Assembly (NCBI GenBank): GCA_027946365.1
Contig: JAPEUQ010000002.1
Location: 1,240,001 to 1,304,000 of the forward strand
Direction: 5' to 3'
DNA: 64,000 bases
Source of the DNA: Kalmusia sp. IMI 367209
Taxonomy: Eukaryota; Ascomycota; Dothideomycetes; Pleosporales; Didymosphaeriaceae
The notes beneath the pieces were generated by a model, which saw only the letters and a program-made list of their open reading frames with translations, made no database searches and was not told the origin of the DNA. This document shows, piece by piece, positions 1 to 14,500 of this stretch (positions are counted from its first letter, which is position 1; the number at the start of each line of letters is the position of its first letter). The position numbers were made by a program, and so were the translations under genes.

Positions 1-570
1 TGCGGTGAGACGGAGGCTGAAAAGTGAATATCGGGTCGCGACGAGCTGCTTTTGAATGTGTGCGGTTTCACCTGCTGGTCTTTGAGGCGATAAGACAATG
101 ACTCCTCCAGCAGCGCGCCTGCACTCTACGTGTATCCATTCAAGCCCTGAGGAGCCTGGTGCTGCTGCGTCGACACATCACTCTCTGCTAGCAGGACTGC
201 CCGCCATAGTTGCCAGTGTCTTTCGGAATTGCCGATTATGGCCGGCCGTGGCTCACTCGCTCGCAAAAAGGTATACTGGGTATCCGTCTATCGACTCGCA
301 TTGCTATACAACACATCCGCCGCGTGTATCTAAGTCTACCCTGGTATCGAACGCCAACATGCCCTGTGCGCCGGCAAGCCTTCTAGAACAAAGCAGGATC
401 AGCCTAAGAAAAAAATTCGTGGATGCCGCCGTCGCCATGCCACCGCCAGAATCGCGCTTGCTTTGGCCAAAAATAGAAGGTACGCCCCTTATCTGTAAAC
501 AGTGTTGAGACCTCTCCAGCAGCTATCATTATCGACTTTCCCTTTTTCAGTGTACTCGCACAATGTGACT
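1..570. other. Left-edge non-coding stretch
   Basis: Open frames here are short, overlap on both strands and show no recognisable domain. It is the 3' side of the transporter gene that follows. I see nothing else in it. Confidence 0.5.
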
Positions 571-2387
571 TCAATGGCCCTGAAGACGCTTCAAGCGGCG
601 TGTTGCAAGGGCTGCGAATACTGCACAAACTGCGCCGATGAAGAGACACACACCAATGGCATTGGGCCCGTCTGTCGAGTGGTGCTCTGACGGATCCGTT
701 TCTTTCGAAAGCTCGGGGCTCTTGCCAGGCTCCAACATGGAAAAGACGACCCAAGAAATGCCCGTACCGACAAATTGAGGCAGCGTTGTGTATAGGTTCA
801 TGATGCCGAGATACTTACCGGAGCTCTCCCCCGTCGAGCCAGATGCTTCTTCGAGCCCGTGATTTAAATGTAGCTGCACCGGCGATTCCAACTCAATTGA
901 ATTGCGGCCAAGGTGTCCGTACGAGTGACCAGTATTAGAAAGACGGTTGATCTCAACGCCCAAGAAGGTAAAGGGAGCCCAGCAGCTGATAGCCCATGAA
1001 CTATGCACAAGTCAGTGACCCATCTGCACAAGGAGGCTGCAAACTTACATTCCGCAAGCGGCAACTATAATGGTCGCGCTTCTCAATGACTGTACGAACG
1101 GTGCCATTATCATGGAACCAGCAAAAATGCAATGTGAGACCGTCCAAGTCGTAAGCAAAGACGGCTTGTACTTCTCAAACTCGGTGACAAAAGACGCAAT
1201 GCTGGCAGGTGGACGTGGAGTAAAGCCAGGGCCCTCTTCCTCTGGACTTTTGACGAAAAATGGTAAGATCACGGACATGACGAACGTGATGATCGAAAAT
1301 GCGATCAACGCCATGGAACCAATACGACCGACCTGACCTGTCAAGTCACCGGCTGCTTTGGCGTCTGCAGGCGCATCAAAGCGGAGATAGATCTCGCCGA
1401 CCCATGTTGTGCTGTAGAAAAGAAAGGGAAACCAGCCTGGGCACATTAGCAAACGTGCAGCATACTTGCTCGGAGCACTTACCAATCCATGCCCAAAACT
1501 GGACGTAGCAGATTGCTTGAATACTCCTGGGTAGATTCGTGGCTGTATGGGCAATCTCAGAGAGGACGTGAAGGGGGCCAAAGTCGTCTCCCTCCTCTTT
1601 ACCATCATGGATAAGAACGCGCTCATTCACTGCCCACGACGTGATGCCCACGGTGATGCAAAGACATAGCGCTGCCACGGCAGTCAATTGCTTGAACTGC
1701 GAATCTCCTAACATTGAACCAAAGATCTTCCTCAGATCGATGGCCCCTGCAGCGTATCCGACCAGCGATCCGACAGCCACCATCCTACTGGCCCAGCTGC
1801 TCCCACTTTGTTGCTTCGAGATTGGCAGTGTATCCACGATAAGCCCTCTGCAGCTACCCTGTACAGCATTGATGGCGAAGTCGATCCCGTAGATGCTCAG
1901 CACAGCCAGTACAATGGTAGCGCTCTTGACAGCCTCCTTTTCCTTGACGAAGTGCTGAACCACCTCCTTTGTGAACCCAAGCAGGAGCAGGAAGAAGCAG
2001 ACCAAAACGGTACCGAACACCATGAATGGTCTCCTCCTCCCCCACCGACTCTTCGACCGATCCGCAATGACGCCCACGATGGGCTGCATGATAAGGCCAG
2101 ATAGCGGTCCGGCGACCCAAACGAGGGAAATCTTCGACTTGGTCAAGCCCAATTCGAGCAGATACGGCGTACAGTATGTCATTTCAACATTCCAGGTGAC
2201 CCTATCGCCGAGTCAGTTTGATCGCGAGGGGAAAGGTTTCAGCGCCAGACACGTACTGTAGCCCAACGAGCGACAGCGTCAACAACGCCATTCTGATCGA
2301 CTCGGATGAACCCTTGATAGACGGTGTACCCGACCATTGCGCTTGCGCCGAGGGTCCCCCTCCCAGACTTCCTCCACCTGCAACCAT
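571..2387 (-). CDS. Sucrose/alpha-glucoside transporter, GPH/MFS type
   Basis: Four exons (2387-2257, 2201-1483, 1436-1049, 1000-571) with GT-AG junctions give 555 aa. The product resembles plant SUC/SUT and fission-yeast Sut1-type proton/sucrose or alpha-glucoside symporters of the plasma membrane. The second segment begins with the family-typical pattern ending TYCTPYLLELGL. The loop after the next helices carries SRWGRRRPF, close to the conserved RWGRRRPF of this family. About 12 hydrophobic segments are visible. The start is the first ATG in frame, just before a glycine-rich cytosolic tail. Substrate is inferred from family only. Confidence 0.85.
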
Positions 2388-3742
2388 GATGTATGTATGT
2401 GTCGCGTGCGCGGCGGGTTACGGTCCTAGAATTAGAAAAAAGAAGGGAGTGAAGGTCGCATTGGGCGGTTTGGGGGAAACGAAGGAACGGGAAACTGAAC
2501 GCGAACGCTGCACAGGGCTGAAGAAGAAGGAGCGGAATCGCAAGCGAGGAGGAGATTTGATTTTATCTAATCGACTGCGGGCGGGATTGTATAGGAGGGC
2601 TGTAAGGGGACGTCAGCCCTCGGATCCTGGGGCTTGGCTGGCTGTCGCGTCCAGAAGTTCGTGTATGGCCCGCCCCAAAAATAGACAAGTGGCATTTCTC
2701 AACACCATGGAGCGTTGCCAATTAGCCGGTTTGGGTTAGCCATCCGCTGACGAGATGCATTGCACAAGTTTGCCGTTGCACTGTGTCCAAGATGTGACTG
2801 CAACTGGGTGCTTGTCTCAACCCGTGTGCAACAAAACCCCAATTCGAGTACTCACAGCAGAGGGAGGTCCACCTGATCCCCCCCCCGGTGTACGCGTTGC
2901 ATGAGCCACTACTCCCCACAATTCACGGTTAGCAAGCCGGCTTGGAACCTAATCCCCGCGCTCAGCCGTCGACACGGAAGTAGACGAAACATGAGCCTTG
3001 GTTAATCCTACGCTTCACATCAGGATAAGCCCCATTCTGAGGTTTGTCACGTAGTCTTGGAACGTTACATGTACGGCTATCTACTGGCTATTCAAGTACG
3101 ATCGGATGTTCACCTGTTATGCATCACGTAATTACAAGAGTGCACTGCTAGCATTGTTCATAATGAATAAATGTAGGGAAATGGTGTTTTCGAATTCATG
3201 TTCTTTGCATGTACGTCTTTGTGGGGAGGCGCGATTCTGATGGTTGGTACGTATTCTCGTTGGCGTTCACCGCAACCAACATTTTATGTAAAAGAATATG
3301 GTTAGATAGGGCAATGGGGCTGCATGGGTTTAATGCCAAATCGAAGTTTAGCTCCACTTGCGCGTCGTATTTTGTTACGAGTTCCACTTCCGACTCAAAT
3401 CTATCAGATCTATGTTCATTTGCGGTGGATGATCGGAGGCGAGCGGCTCTGTCTATCAGTTTTTGAACTAGGCGAGCACATCATAGTTAGGAGAGTGGGA
3501 CATCCACAGGACAACATGAGGATTTGATCATGTTTTCATTGATCGAGGGAGGAATCTTGATCTGTCACTGCCATGGTTTTTCCGAAAAGCAATGACACCT
3601 ATAACCAGCCCGAACATGCTATGTGAATGAAACTGAGCTTGAAATTTCCCTGCTCGTTGTTTGTTCCATTGCCGGTATACGCCCGCAACCACACACATCG
3701 TTATTCATCGACCGTCCCCTTCCCAAGCGCAAGTGGAAGAAA
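2388..3742. other. Intergenic, transporter promoter and eL33 3' side
   Basis: About 1.35 kb with no supportable gene. It holds the 5' side of the transporter, with a purine-rich tract around 2430-2530, and the downstream region of the ribosomal protein gene. I see no repeats. Confidence 0.5.
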
Positions 3743-4525
3743 TTATATGGACGAAGGGTAAAGCATGACGCGGACGGAAGCACCCTGAGCACTTGTTAGT
3801 CTAATTAGGGTGTGACAAGAATGCGTAAACGTACGAAGCTCTTCGGTGGGAGGTTGGATCGGAACTTGGCGCGGACGACGCCGCTGTTGCCTGTATCAAA
3901 TGAGTTACGTGCGTTAATCCTTTAGATCATCTAGTACAAACCGTGAGGACGGGTAACTTTGCCCCAGATGACGCGGATCTTAGAGCCCCGGACCGTTCGC
4001 TGAGCGCGGTAGACGTAGGCCACGCGCTTGCCGCAGTACCACTGTGCCGATTCGGTGCTATCGACGCCCTCGAGCTTGAGTAGGGAAGTACCAGGGGTGG
4101 TGTTGCGCTTTCCCCGCTGGTAGGAGATGTGCTTTCCCCTGCGCACAAGTCAGCCATCCGTTCAACCAGCGTCCTGTCAATTCATGCGCGTATATGTCGT
4201 TCTGCATCCAAATTCGCGCCATGACCAGCGTCTAGCATGACGATCCTTCCAGAGCCTGTAGCCTCCCTTCTCTTACGTTCGCGGGTATTTCCAGTGTCGC
4301 ACAGATTCTTAGAACTCGATATTCGGATGCAGAGCAAGGAGGTCGGGGACGATTGGAATTTCGAGCACTTACTTCACGTAGACTATATTGCAATTCATCG
4401 ATTAGCGCACGTACTCGTACAGTGTAGGGAGGCAGCTCGTCGTCGTGAATCCCAGCTATGGACCGTGGATTCGGCGATTGACGAGGCTGAGGCATCGACT
4501 TACGGCGGTGAGACTGGTCAGACAT
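3743..4525 (-). CDS. RPL33: 60S ribosomal protein eL33 (L33/L35a), with a 10-nt exon
   Basis: Five exons (4525-4504, 4382-4373, 4138-3942, 3890-3835, 3784-3743) join in frame to 108 aa, the usual size of eL33. The protein begins [20 protein letters not shown] and ends [13 protein letters not shown], with KRVAYVYRA and [19 protein letters not shown] between, all diagnostic of the family. It is a component of the large cytosolic ribosomal subunit. Exon 2 is only 10 nt, encoding the LYVK stretch, and is flanked by GTAAGT donors and a TATAG acceptor. Without it the conserved N-terminus cannot be made. Intron 2 is long for this window (234 nt). The highly interrupted 5' end is common in fungal ribosomal protein genes. 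Confidence 0.93.
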
Positions 4526-6184
4526 GGCGGGAGATTTCTGGCCTCTGGAAAATGTATGGGATGGTTATCGGGACCGAAGTCGTTGTTGCTGCCGGTTAGT
4601 AGTCGTCGCTGTTGTCGTCTCTGTCGTCTTTGTCAAAGGCAATCGCGACTCAAAGTGCGGTGGCTTAAGCGAGTGCTTGGCGCAATACCAGCCACACCAC
4701 CACGACCAATCAAGCGCACTCGTGCTCCCATCTCACGCACAAGACGAAGAGAGAATTCGCATGAGCCTACAATAATGATTTCACCCGGTAATCATCTCCA
4801 TCCTTAACAACCTATCGAACGCGTATGACTGTTCTCGATGCTTGTCTAGCATGAGCAAATACGGCCTCGATGACTCCTCACAGTTCACACTTGTCTCAAG
4901 AACATGGGAATGAATTATCGAGTTCCCGACCTGTCCTACACCTATTCACCTCATTCGAAGCCGACAGTGCCCGGGCGAGCGCCAAGCTTGGCGCTCTGCT
5001 TCCACGCGGGCCTTGAGGCTCAACATGTACCAAATAGTCGTAAGCGCTGCTTGCGGGATGTGTCCCTAGATAAAAGCTAGGCCAGTACGCCAGATCCATG
5101 AAACATCCTTCCTGTTGGTTGTCGGCTTCTGCTTCGGTCTATCAATACTCCATTGTTCAAGTGATAAACCGCGGTTCGACACTTGTCACCCCACGCCCAC
5201 ACCGCCGTACCGCGGGGCCGCAAAGGGCATGTCAATAGCTGCGAAACTACCGTATGTGCCCAGCAGCCAGAAGTCTTGAGCAATTTCTCCGTGTCACCAA
5301 CGCAAGACTTCCGACTCTCGGGTTCCGACTGTCGGAAACACGCCGAGCGGTTAGCATGTAAGGCTGAAGCCAATGGCAAGCCTGCGGGGCTCCTGAGCTG
5401 TTATATCAATATTTGCGTACAGCCTTGAGATATCAGAGCGGGACGGGTGATGTGCGATCAATCTTATGTATCCGCCTGACCCAAGCGCTCCGGCGTGTTA
5501 TTTGTCGTCTACGACGAAGGAGCATCTACGCAGGGATGCCGGAGATCGGAGGTGCTCAGTGAGGGGAAGCCGAAGCGAGGGGAGCAGTCTCGCGGAGCTG
5601 CGACGAGACTGAGACGAGCACAAGAGGCTTGGATGGGCAGGAGGGAGCTGTGCAAAAGGTGCAGCAATCTCGACTCGGCGTGAAACACAGTCGACCGGCA
5701 GCGGAAGGTGGCCAGCGCAGACACTCAGAGATGGTGGGGTGGGTGGCCCGTAACTTTCGGCGTTAGCAACTCTCCTGGCGGGACCATGGGGCCTGGTTGG
5801 CGCCGGAGATGCTTTGCAACAGATGCATCGGCTTAGTGATGCGTGAAAGCCTACGTATGATTAATTCTTTAAAAGCCCCTCCTCCCTATCTCTGCCTTTA
5901 TCGTGTCAGTCTCCCCGTACATCTCCCTGCGAAAGCGCCGACGGACAGCAGCTCCTAGCGCGCTGAACAAATACGTCAATACAAGCACTGTCCCGCTAAC
6001 CACAAGGCCGATCCGCACCCCACCACGCAGAAAGTTCCTCGAGCGGAGCTTCTTTTACACCGCCATCGCCCTCTCTTCGACTTATCGACTTGCCGCTGCT
6101 TGTAGCTCCGATCCTGAGCTGCCGAAATATCTGAATCGGCGGATTACGACCTGTTGAGGCCGCCTTCTTCCGGACAGCAGTACA
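4526..6184. other. Divergent promoter region of RPL33 and ZWF1
   Basis: About 1.66 kb with only short overlapping frames in both strands. A pyrimidine-rich stretch with TTTAAAAG lies near 5868-5900, which could be core promoter or leader of the glucose-6-phosphate dehydrogenase gene. I could not support a gene here. Confidence 0.5.
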
Positions 6185-8264
<2,080 letters not shown>

Positions 8265-9090
8265 AGCTCCGTGTAAGCCTGCACAAAAGTTGCGGAATAG
8301 GACTACCCATGGTGGAATGGCTTGCGTTGGCGTATTGCTCGGTCGCCAGCTTTAAATATATGGACGACCTACTTGAGTATCAATAGACATGAATGCAACA
8401 CCTCTGGTCTTTCCTTCATCCTTCTGGTCGTCGTTATTTCATAGTCCCATCTCGATATCTTCACATGCTTGTTGTGACCAAGACCCCGCTAACAGCCGCT
8501 CGTACCTGAAATCCAAGAACGATCGTGCATAAACTCCGATCGCGCCTCTAGCCTTTCTCGCTCACCTGAACCACGATCTACGATGATGCCCCGTCTCCCC
8601 GGGAATCTCTTTCATGGTGCAAACGGATCTGTTCCGGAAACGGCCGCTTCTACGTAGACATTGTGGCTAGGGTGCGTGCGCCACCGTTCACGTGGGAGAG
8701 CGGGGACTTGAGCTAATGTGATGGCATCATGCGGGTCGGGTCATAAATTTTTGGCTTGAGTCACCCCGAGAACCGGAGGTAGCGCTTATGTAGATTTTGT
8801 GTCTCGTGATTGTACTGCTCTGACGCATCGAGCGACGCGTTGCCAGAGGAAAAGCGCGGTTCTAGTAGTTATTGATCGCAGTTTTTCTGTTCTTCGTCAG
8901 GTGGCCAGCCCTCTTGTATTACCCCGCGCTACACATCACACCTACAAACTTTATCGCCCACTGCTCTTTTTTTGGCATCTCGACGTAGTTTGGACTTGCA
9001 TCCCAGGATCCGATTTCCTATCTAGGGCAACTGTAACGTAGCACACCAGCTCCGACCGCTGCAAGGTCCCGCCTCAACTCGATCCTCAGC
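8265..9090. other. Intergenic, ZWF1 3' side and promoter of the serine gene
   Basis: No gene. A TGAGTCA sequence at 8757-8763 fits the general amino-acid control (Gcn4/CPC1) box 330 bp before the phosphoglycerate dehydrogenase start. By length alone such 7-mers are expected several times in the window, so this is only suggestive. Confidence 0.4.
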
Positions 9091-10613
9091 ATGAGTCCTC
9101 CTAGCCCTCCTAGGAATATACCGGTGCCCGGAGCCACCATGAGCAACCTCGCCAGGCAGGTGTCTAACAGCCTTAACCTGAGTACGAGCCCGAACCTCTC
9201 TTTCCACAGCCCACCGACTAGCTTCAGACAACCGTGAGTCCTTTGACTATACCCTACACGAAGCCAGTAAAACTTACAGCCTATAGGCCACACCCTAGCT
9301 TTCAGAGCAGTGCCAGTTATTCCGCTGGTGCCGCCGCCGCCGCGACCGCAAAACAGCTGAAGCCTTTCGATACCAAGGACGTGAAGGTGTTGTTGCTCGA
9401 AAATGTTAACCAGGCTGGTGTCAATATACTCAAGGAGCAGGGCTACCAGGTAGAGGCGCTCAAGAGTAGCTTGCCGGAGGACCAATTGATCGAGAAAATC
9501 CGTGATGTGCAAGTCATCGGTATCCGCTCCAAGACAAAACTCACTGAGCGGGTCCTCAAGGAGGCAAAGAACCTCATCGTCATCGGCTGCTTCTGCATCG
9601 GCACGAACCAGGTTGACCTCAAATATGCCGCCTCGCAAGGTATTGCGGTATTCAACTCGCCCTTCTCAAACTCGCGTTCAGTCGCCGAACTTGTCATCTC
9701 CGAAGTCATCGCTCTCGCCCGCCAGCTTACTGACCGTTCAATGGAACTACATAATGGCATATGGAACAAGGTGAGCAAAGGCTGCTGGGAAATCCGCGGC
9801 AAGACGCTCGGCATAGTCGGCTACGGCCACATTGGTAGCCAGCTGTCAGTCCTGGCGGAGTCCATGGGCATGGAGGTCATCTACTATGATGTGATCAATC
9901 TGATGGGCTTGGGAACGGCCAAACAGGTACACTCGCTGGACGACCTACTGGATCAGTCAGACTTCGTGACCCTCCATGTACCAGAAACAGCGGATACAAA
10001 AAACTTGATCGGCAAGGAGCAATTCGAGAAGATGAAGAATGGTTCATACCTTATCAACAACGCTCGTGGCAAAGTCGTAGATATCCCGGCGCTGATTGAA
10101 GCCATGCGCAGCGGAAAGATTGCTGGCGCAGCAGTTGATGTGTTCCCCAACGAGCCCGCGGGTAACGGCGACTACTTTAATAACGACCTCAACAACTGGA
10201 CAAAGGACCTACAAGGCCTGAAGAACCTCATCCTCACCCCTCACATTGGAGGCAGCACGGAAGAAGCGCAAAGCGCAATTGGCGTCGAAGTCAGCAATGC
10301 GCTTGTCAAGTATGTCAATGAGGGCTCTACTCTGGGCGCAGTCAACATGCCAGAGGTCTTCCTGCGCAACCTGACACTAGAGGAGCCGAACTGCGTGCGT
10401 GTGGTGTTCATTCACAAGAACGTGCCTGGTGTGCTGCGACAGGTCAACGGTGTGCTGCTTAATCACAACATTGACAAACAGAGCTCGGATTCAAGGGGAG
10501 ACGTGGCATATCTGATGGCAGATGTTAGCGACGTCAAGGAGGACGAGATCAGGAATCTCTTCCAAAGCCTTGAGGAGCTGCCTTCGCGTCTTCGCACAAG
10601 GATGTTGTACTAA
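9091..10613 (+). CDS. SER3: D-3-phosphoglycerate dehydrogenase with ACT domain
   Basis: Two exons (9091-9233, 9287-10613) give 489 aa. The enzyme starts serine biosynthesis by oxidising 3-phosphoglycerate with NAD+ in the cytosol. The low-complexity N-terminus is followed by a D-2-hydroxyacid dehydrogenase fold: CFCIGTNQVDL, the NAD motif GYGHIGSQ, NNARGKVVD with the catalytic Arg, and PHIGGSTEEAQ with the catalytic His. The last 80 residues or so form an ACT domain, where serine feedback is expected from family knowledge. The start was chosen because the intron joins a short Ser/Pro-rich leader, as in SER3/SER33 homologues. A second in-frame Met at codon 17 could also be used. Confidence 0.94.
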
Positions 10614-11526
10614 GCCAAGGACGAGGCTGCATGGCGCAGGATGAGCTGACGGGTATGTAAGACGGGGTATTTTTATTTTAGGGAAAGACGGCATCTTCAA
10701 CCTTAGAGGGCGTTTGCATAGCCAAAAGTATTCAACATGGCGTTCGAACACCTAACGTTGCCGAGGCAGGTGCATAGAGTTTTGTTTGCATGCACATATC
10801 TGGTGATCTTCAGGTAGCGGTTTCAGGCGGCGAGCATAAATAGGAGGTCATTTCTAAGATGAGCGGCGCTTTGAGGCACGCAACGTCTGCAGGGTCCTGC
10901 TTGCGCAAGCTTGATTGAATTCAGGTGTTTCTGTTCTAGAGCTTCCCCTGCGTCGTGCTGGAGATGCGCACCGTGGTTCAAGTGCGGAAGACGTGGAGCC
11001 CCATAGCCACCCAGTCCACGGCTCCGCAGTGGTTCGGCGGATGACGGGCGCGCGAGACGTGCAAACACGCGGCGAAGGCTGCTAGCGGTTGCAAAGTCGC
11101 TGGTCGCCTGCAGGTCTGAGGTGCATGTTCGTGAGACGGCGCGGCCAGCGGTCGCGCTGCAAGCTCGGAGTGGGACTGCTTGGCGGGCGCTGGTTGGCCG
11201 CTTCGCCGTGATGCCCCTGCTGCAAGCGGGCTGTTGGCGGTGAAGTTAGCGGCGGAAACTTAGTGCGTGAAAGTAGACGTCCGCGTTCCAGCAGCAAAAG
11301 CACACCCGTTTACCTATTCTACACCTGTCCCTAACTCGAGGTATGCATCAGCCTCTGTGACGCAGCGACACTGCTTGCAGACAGCGAGTCCTCCGCCGCG
11401 CCCCGACACCACCGCCGGCTGAAGCACCTTTTTTGACCGCCAGACGCTGAAGGGAGACCTGGACCCTGACGAAGCCCTCCCGCACCGCGGCCACGACGAC
11501 GAGCAGGAGGAGACAGAGGATACACC
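10614..11526. other. Intergenic, GC-rich leader of the myosin gene
   Basis: About 0.9 kb with only GC-driven open frames on the minus strand. It contains the 3' side of the serine gene and probably the promoter and leader of the myosin V gene. Confidence 0.5.
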
Positions 11527-14500
11527 ATGGCCCACATTTTCGATGTTGGTACCCGGGCGTGGCAGCCAGACACACGGCCGAGGGCTGGATAGCCTCCGAG
11601 GTCACTGACAAGCAGGTGGCTGGCGACAATGTCAAGCTGATCTTCACGCTCGAGAATGGCGAGGTATGTGACGATGCAGATAGACATGTCGATGATGGGG
11701 AGATAGGTGTAGCTGACAATGTACGCTGTAGACCAAGACCGTCGACACCACGCTCGCCGCCATCCAAGATGGCAACGACCCGAACCTGCCGCCTCTGATG
11801 AATCCGGCCATGCTCGAGGCCAGCGACGACCTTACGAATCTCTCACATCTTAACGAGCCGGCCGGTACGTCGAGAATTTTGCACACCCAGAGGACCCATA
11901 CTGACGATGCACAGTGCTCCAGGCCATCAAGCTGCGATATGCGCAGAAGGAGATCTACACATACTCGGGTATCGTGCTGATAGCGGCGAATCCATTCGCG
12001 AGGGTAGACTCTTTATACGTGCCTGGCATGGTGCAGGTCTATGCTGGAAAGCAGAGGTCCTACGGTGCACCGCATCTGTTCGCCATCGCTGAAGAAGCTT
12101 TTGCGTAAGGTACCCCTTCAATTCTACATCCAGCATCTCTGGAAGAACTCTAGGCAACATAGGGCATAGCTAACACCCAGCAGAGACATGTTGCGAGACG
12201 AGAAGAACCAGACCATTGTCGTTTCTGGCGAGTCCGGTGCAGGTAAAACTGTGAGCGCAAAATATATCATGCGGTACTTTGCGACTCGAGAGTCGCCCGA
12301 CAATCCCGGCAAGCGGAGAGGCAAAGCCGACTCTATGAGCGAGACGGAAGAGCAGATTCTAGCAACCAATCCTATAATGGAAGCTTTCGGTAACGCGAAA
12401 ACGACCCGAAACGACAACTCCTCCCGATTCGGTAAATACATCGAGATCATGTTCAACAAGCAGACAGATATCACCGGTGCGAAGATGAGGACATACCTGC
12501 TGGAGCGGTCGAGGTTGGTATTTCAGCCGCTGAAAGAGAGGAATTATCACATCTTCTACCAACTGATAAAAGGAGCGACTGATCAGGAACGGCAAGAGCT
12601 GTCTTTGAAGTCAGTGGAGGATTTCAGCTATCTCAATCAAGGTAGCTCTCCAGAAGTAGATGGAGTGGACGACAAAGCGGAATTCGACGCGACACGAAAA
12701 TCCCTGACCACTATTGGTGTGCCTGTTGAGACTCAATCTCAGATCTTCCGGCTCCTAGCTGCACTTTTGCATATCGGAGATATTCAGATCACGGCTACGC
12801 GCACAGACTCAGCGCTCGATCCAGCCGAGCCTTCTCTTGTAAAAGCGTGCGAGCTACTCGGAATCAATGCTTCAAACTTCGCCAAGTGGATAGTTAAGAA
12901 GCAATTGATAACAAGAGGGGAGAAGATTGTGTCGAATCTCACCAAACAGGCCGCCGTAGTTGTTCGGGACTCCGTCGCTAAGTTCATCTACTCGAGCTTG
13001 TTCGACTGGCTTGTTGAGCGTATCAATGAAAGTCTGGCCACTGAGGAAGTAATTGCTAATGCCCGCTCGTTCATCGGTGTACTCGATATTTACGGGTTTG
13101 AACACTTTGCTAAGAACTCATTCGAACAATTCTGTATCAATTATGCCAACGAGAAACTACAGCAAGAGTTCAATCAGCATGTCTTCAAGCTCGAACAGGA
13201 AGAATATCTCCGAGAAGAAATCGATTGGACGTTCATTGACTTCGCGGACAACCAAAAGTGTATCGACCTGATCGAGGGCAAACTCGGCGTGCTGGCTCTG
13301 TTGGATGAAGAATCGCGTCTTCCTATGGGATCCGATGACCAATTTGTTACGAAATTACACCACAACTTTTTTGGTGACAACAAGCACGAATTCTATCAAA
13401 AACCACGCTTTGGAAAATCTGCTTTCACCGTGAAGCATTATGCTGTTCCGGTCACTTATGAATCTGAGGGCTTCATTGAGAAGAATCGAGATACCGTACC
13501 CGATGAGCATATGGAAGTGCTCAAGGCCTCCAACAACAAATTCTTAACGCAAGTGTTGGACGTAGCTGCACAAATTCGGGACAAGGAAAATGCAGCCACC
13601 GCGTCAGCTAAGCCCGCCACTGCAGGAAGGAGAGTCGCCGTCAATAGGAAGCCGACTCTCGGTGGTATCTTCAAATCCTCTCTGATCGAACTGATGAACA
13701 CGATCAACTCCACGGATGTTCACTACATTCGTTGTATCAAGCCAAACGAAGCAAAAGAATCGTGGAAATTTGAGGGACCAATGGTTTTGAATCAGCTTCG
13801 AGCTTGTGGTGTTCTCGAGACAGTTCGCATCAGTTGTGCAGGTTATCCTACACGATGGACTTACGAAGAGTTTGCGCTGCGGTATTACATGTTGACGCCG
13901 TCTTCTTCGTGGACACCAGAAATTCGCAACATGGCCAAGGCTATCCTCGATAAAGCCTTGGGCGACGGCAAGAATGATGGAACCGACAAGTACCAGATGG
14001 GTCTTACCAAGATCTTCTTCCGCGCTGGTATGCTTGCGTTCTTGGAGAATTTGCGATCCGCAAGATTGAACGAAGCCGCCATTATGATTCAAAAAAATCT
14101 CCGGGCCAAGTACTACCGCCGTGTGTATTTGGAGATGCGCGAGGCCATTATTGCCGTTCAGTCTTTGGCGAGAGGATACATCACTCGAGAACGTGCCGAG
14201 GAAGCTCGACAAGTCAAAGCCGCAACCACCATTCAGCGAGTATGGCGCGGCTCCAAGGACAGGAAACGATACCACCTGGTTAGGAACTCGGTCATATTGT
14301 TCCAAGCTGCCGCATCAGGATACCTCTGCCGTAAGAATATTCTCGACAAACGACTTGGTGATGCCGCACGTATTATTCAACGCAGCTGGCGATCCCAACG
14401 GCAACTTCGAGCTTGGAGGCAGTACAGGAAGAAGATTGTCCTCATACAGAGCTTGTGGAGAGGAAAGCGGGCTCGCAAGGAATACAAGTCACTCCGTGCC

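Noticed and set aside
8757..8763. TGAGTCA boxes before SER3 (8757) and PHA2 (30028) as evidence of cross-pathway control
   Set aside because: A 7-mer of this kind is expected several times by chance in 64 kb, and one also sits in an eRF1 intron; kept only as a remark.
13604..14305. 233-codon open frame antisense to the myosin motor
   Set aside because: It lies wholly opposite a strongly conserved coding exon and has no domain; it is a shadow of codon bias.
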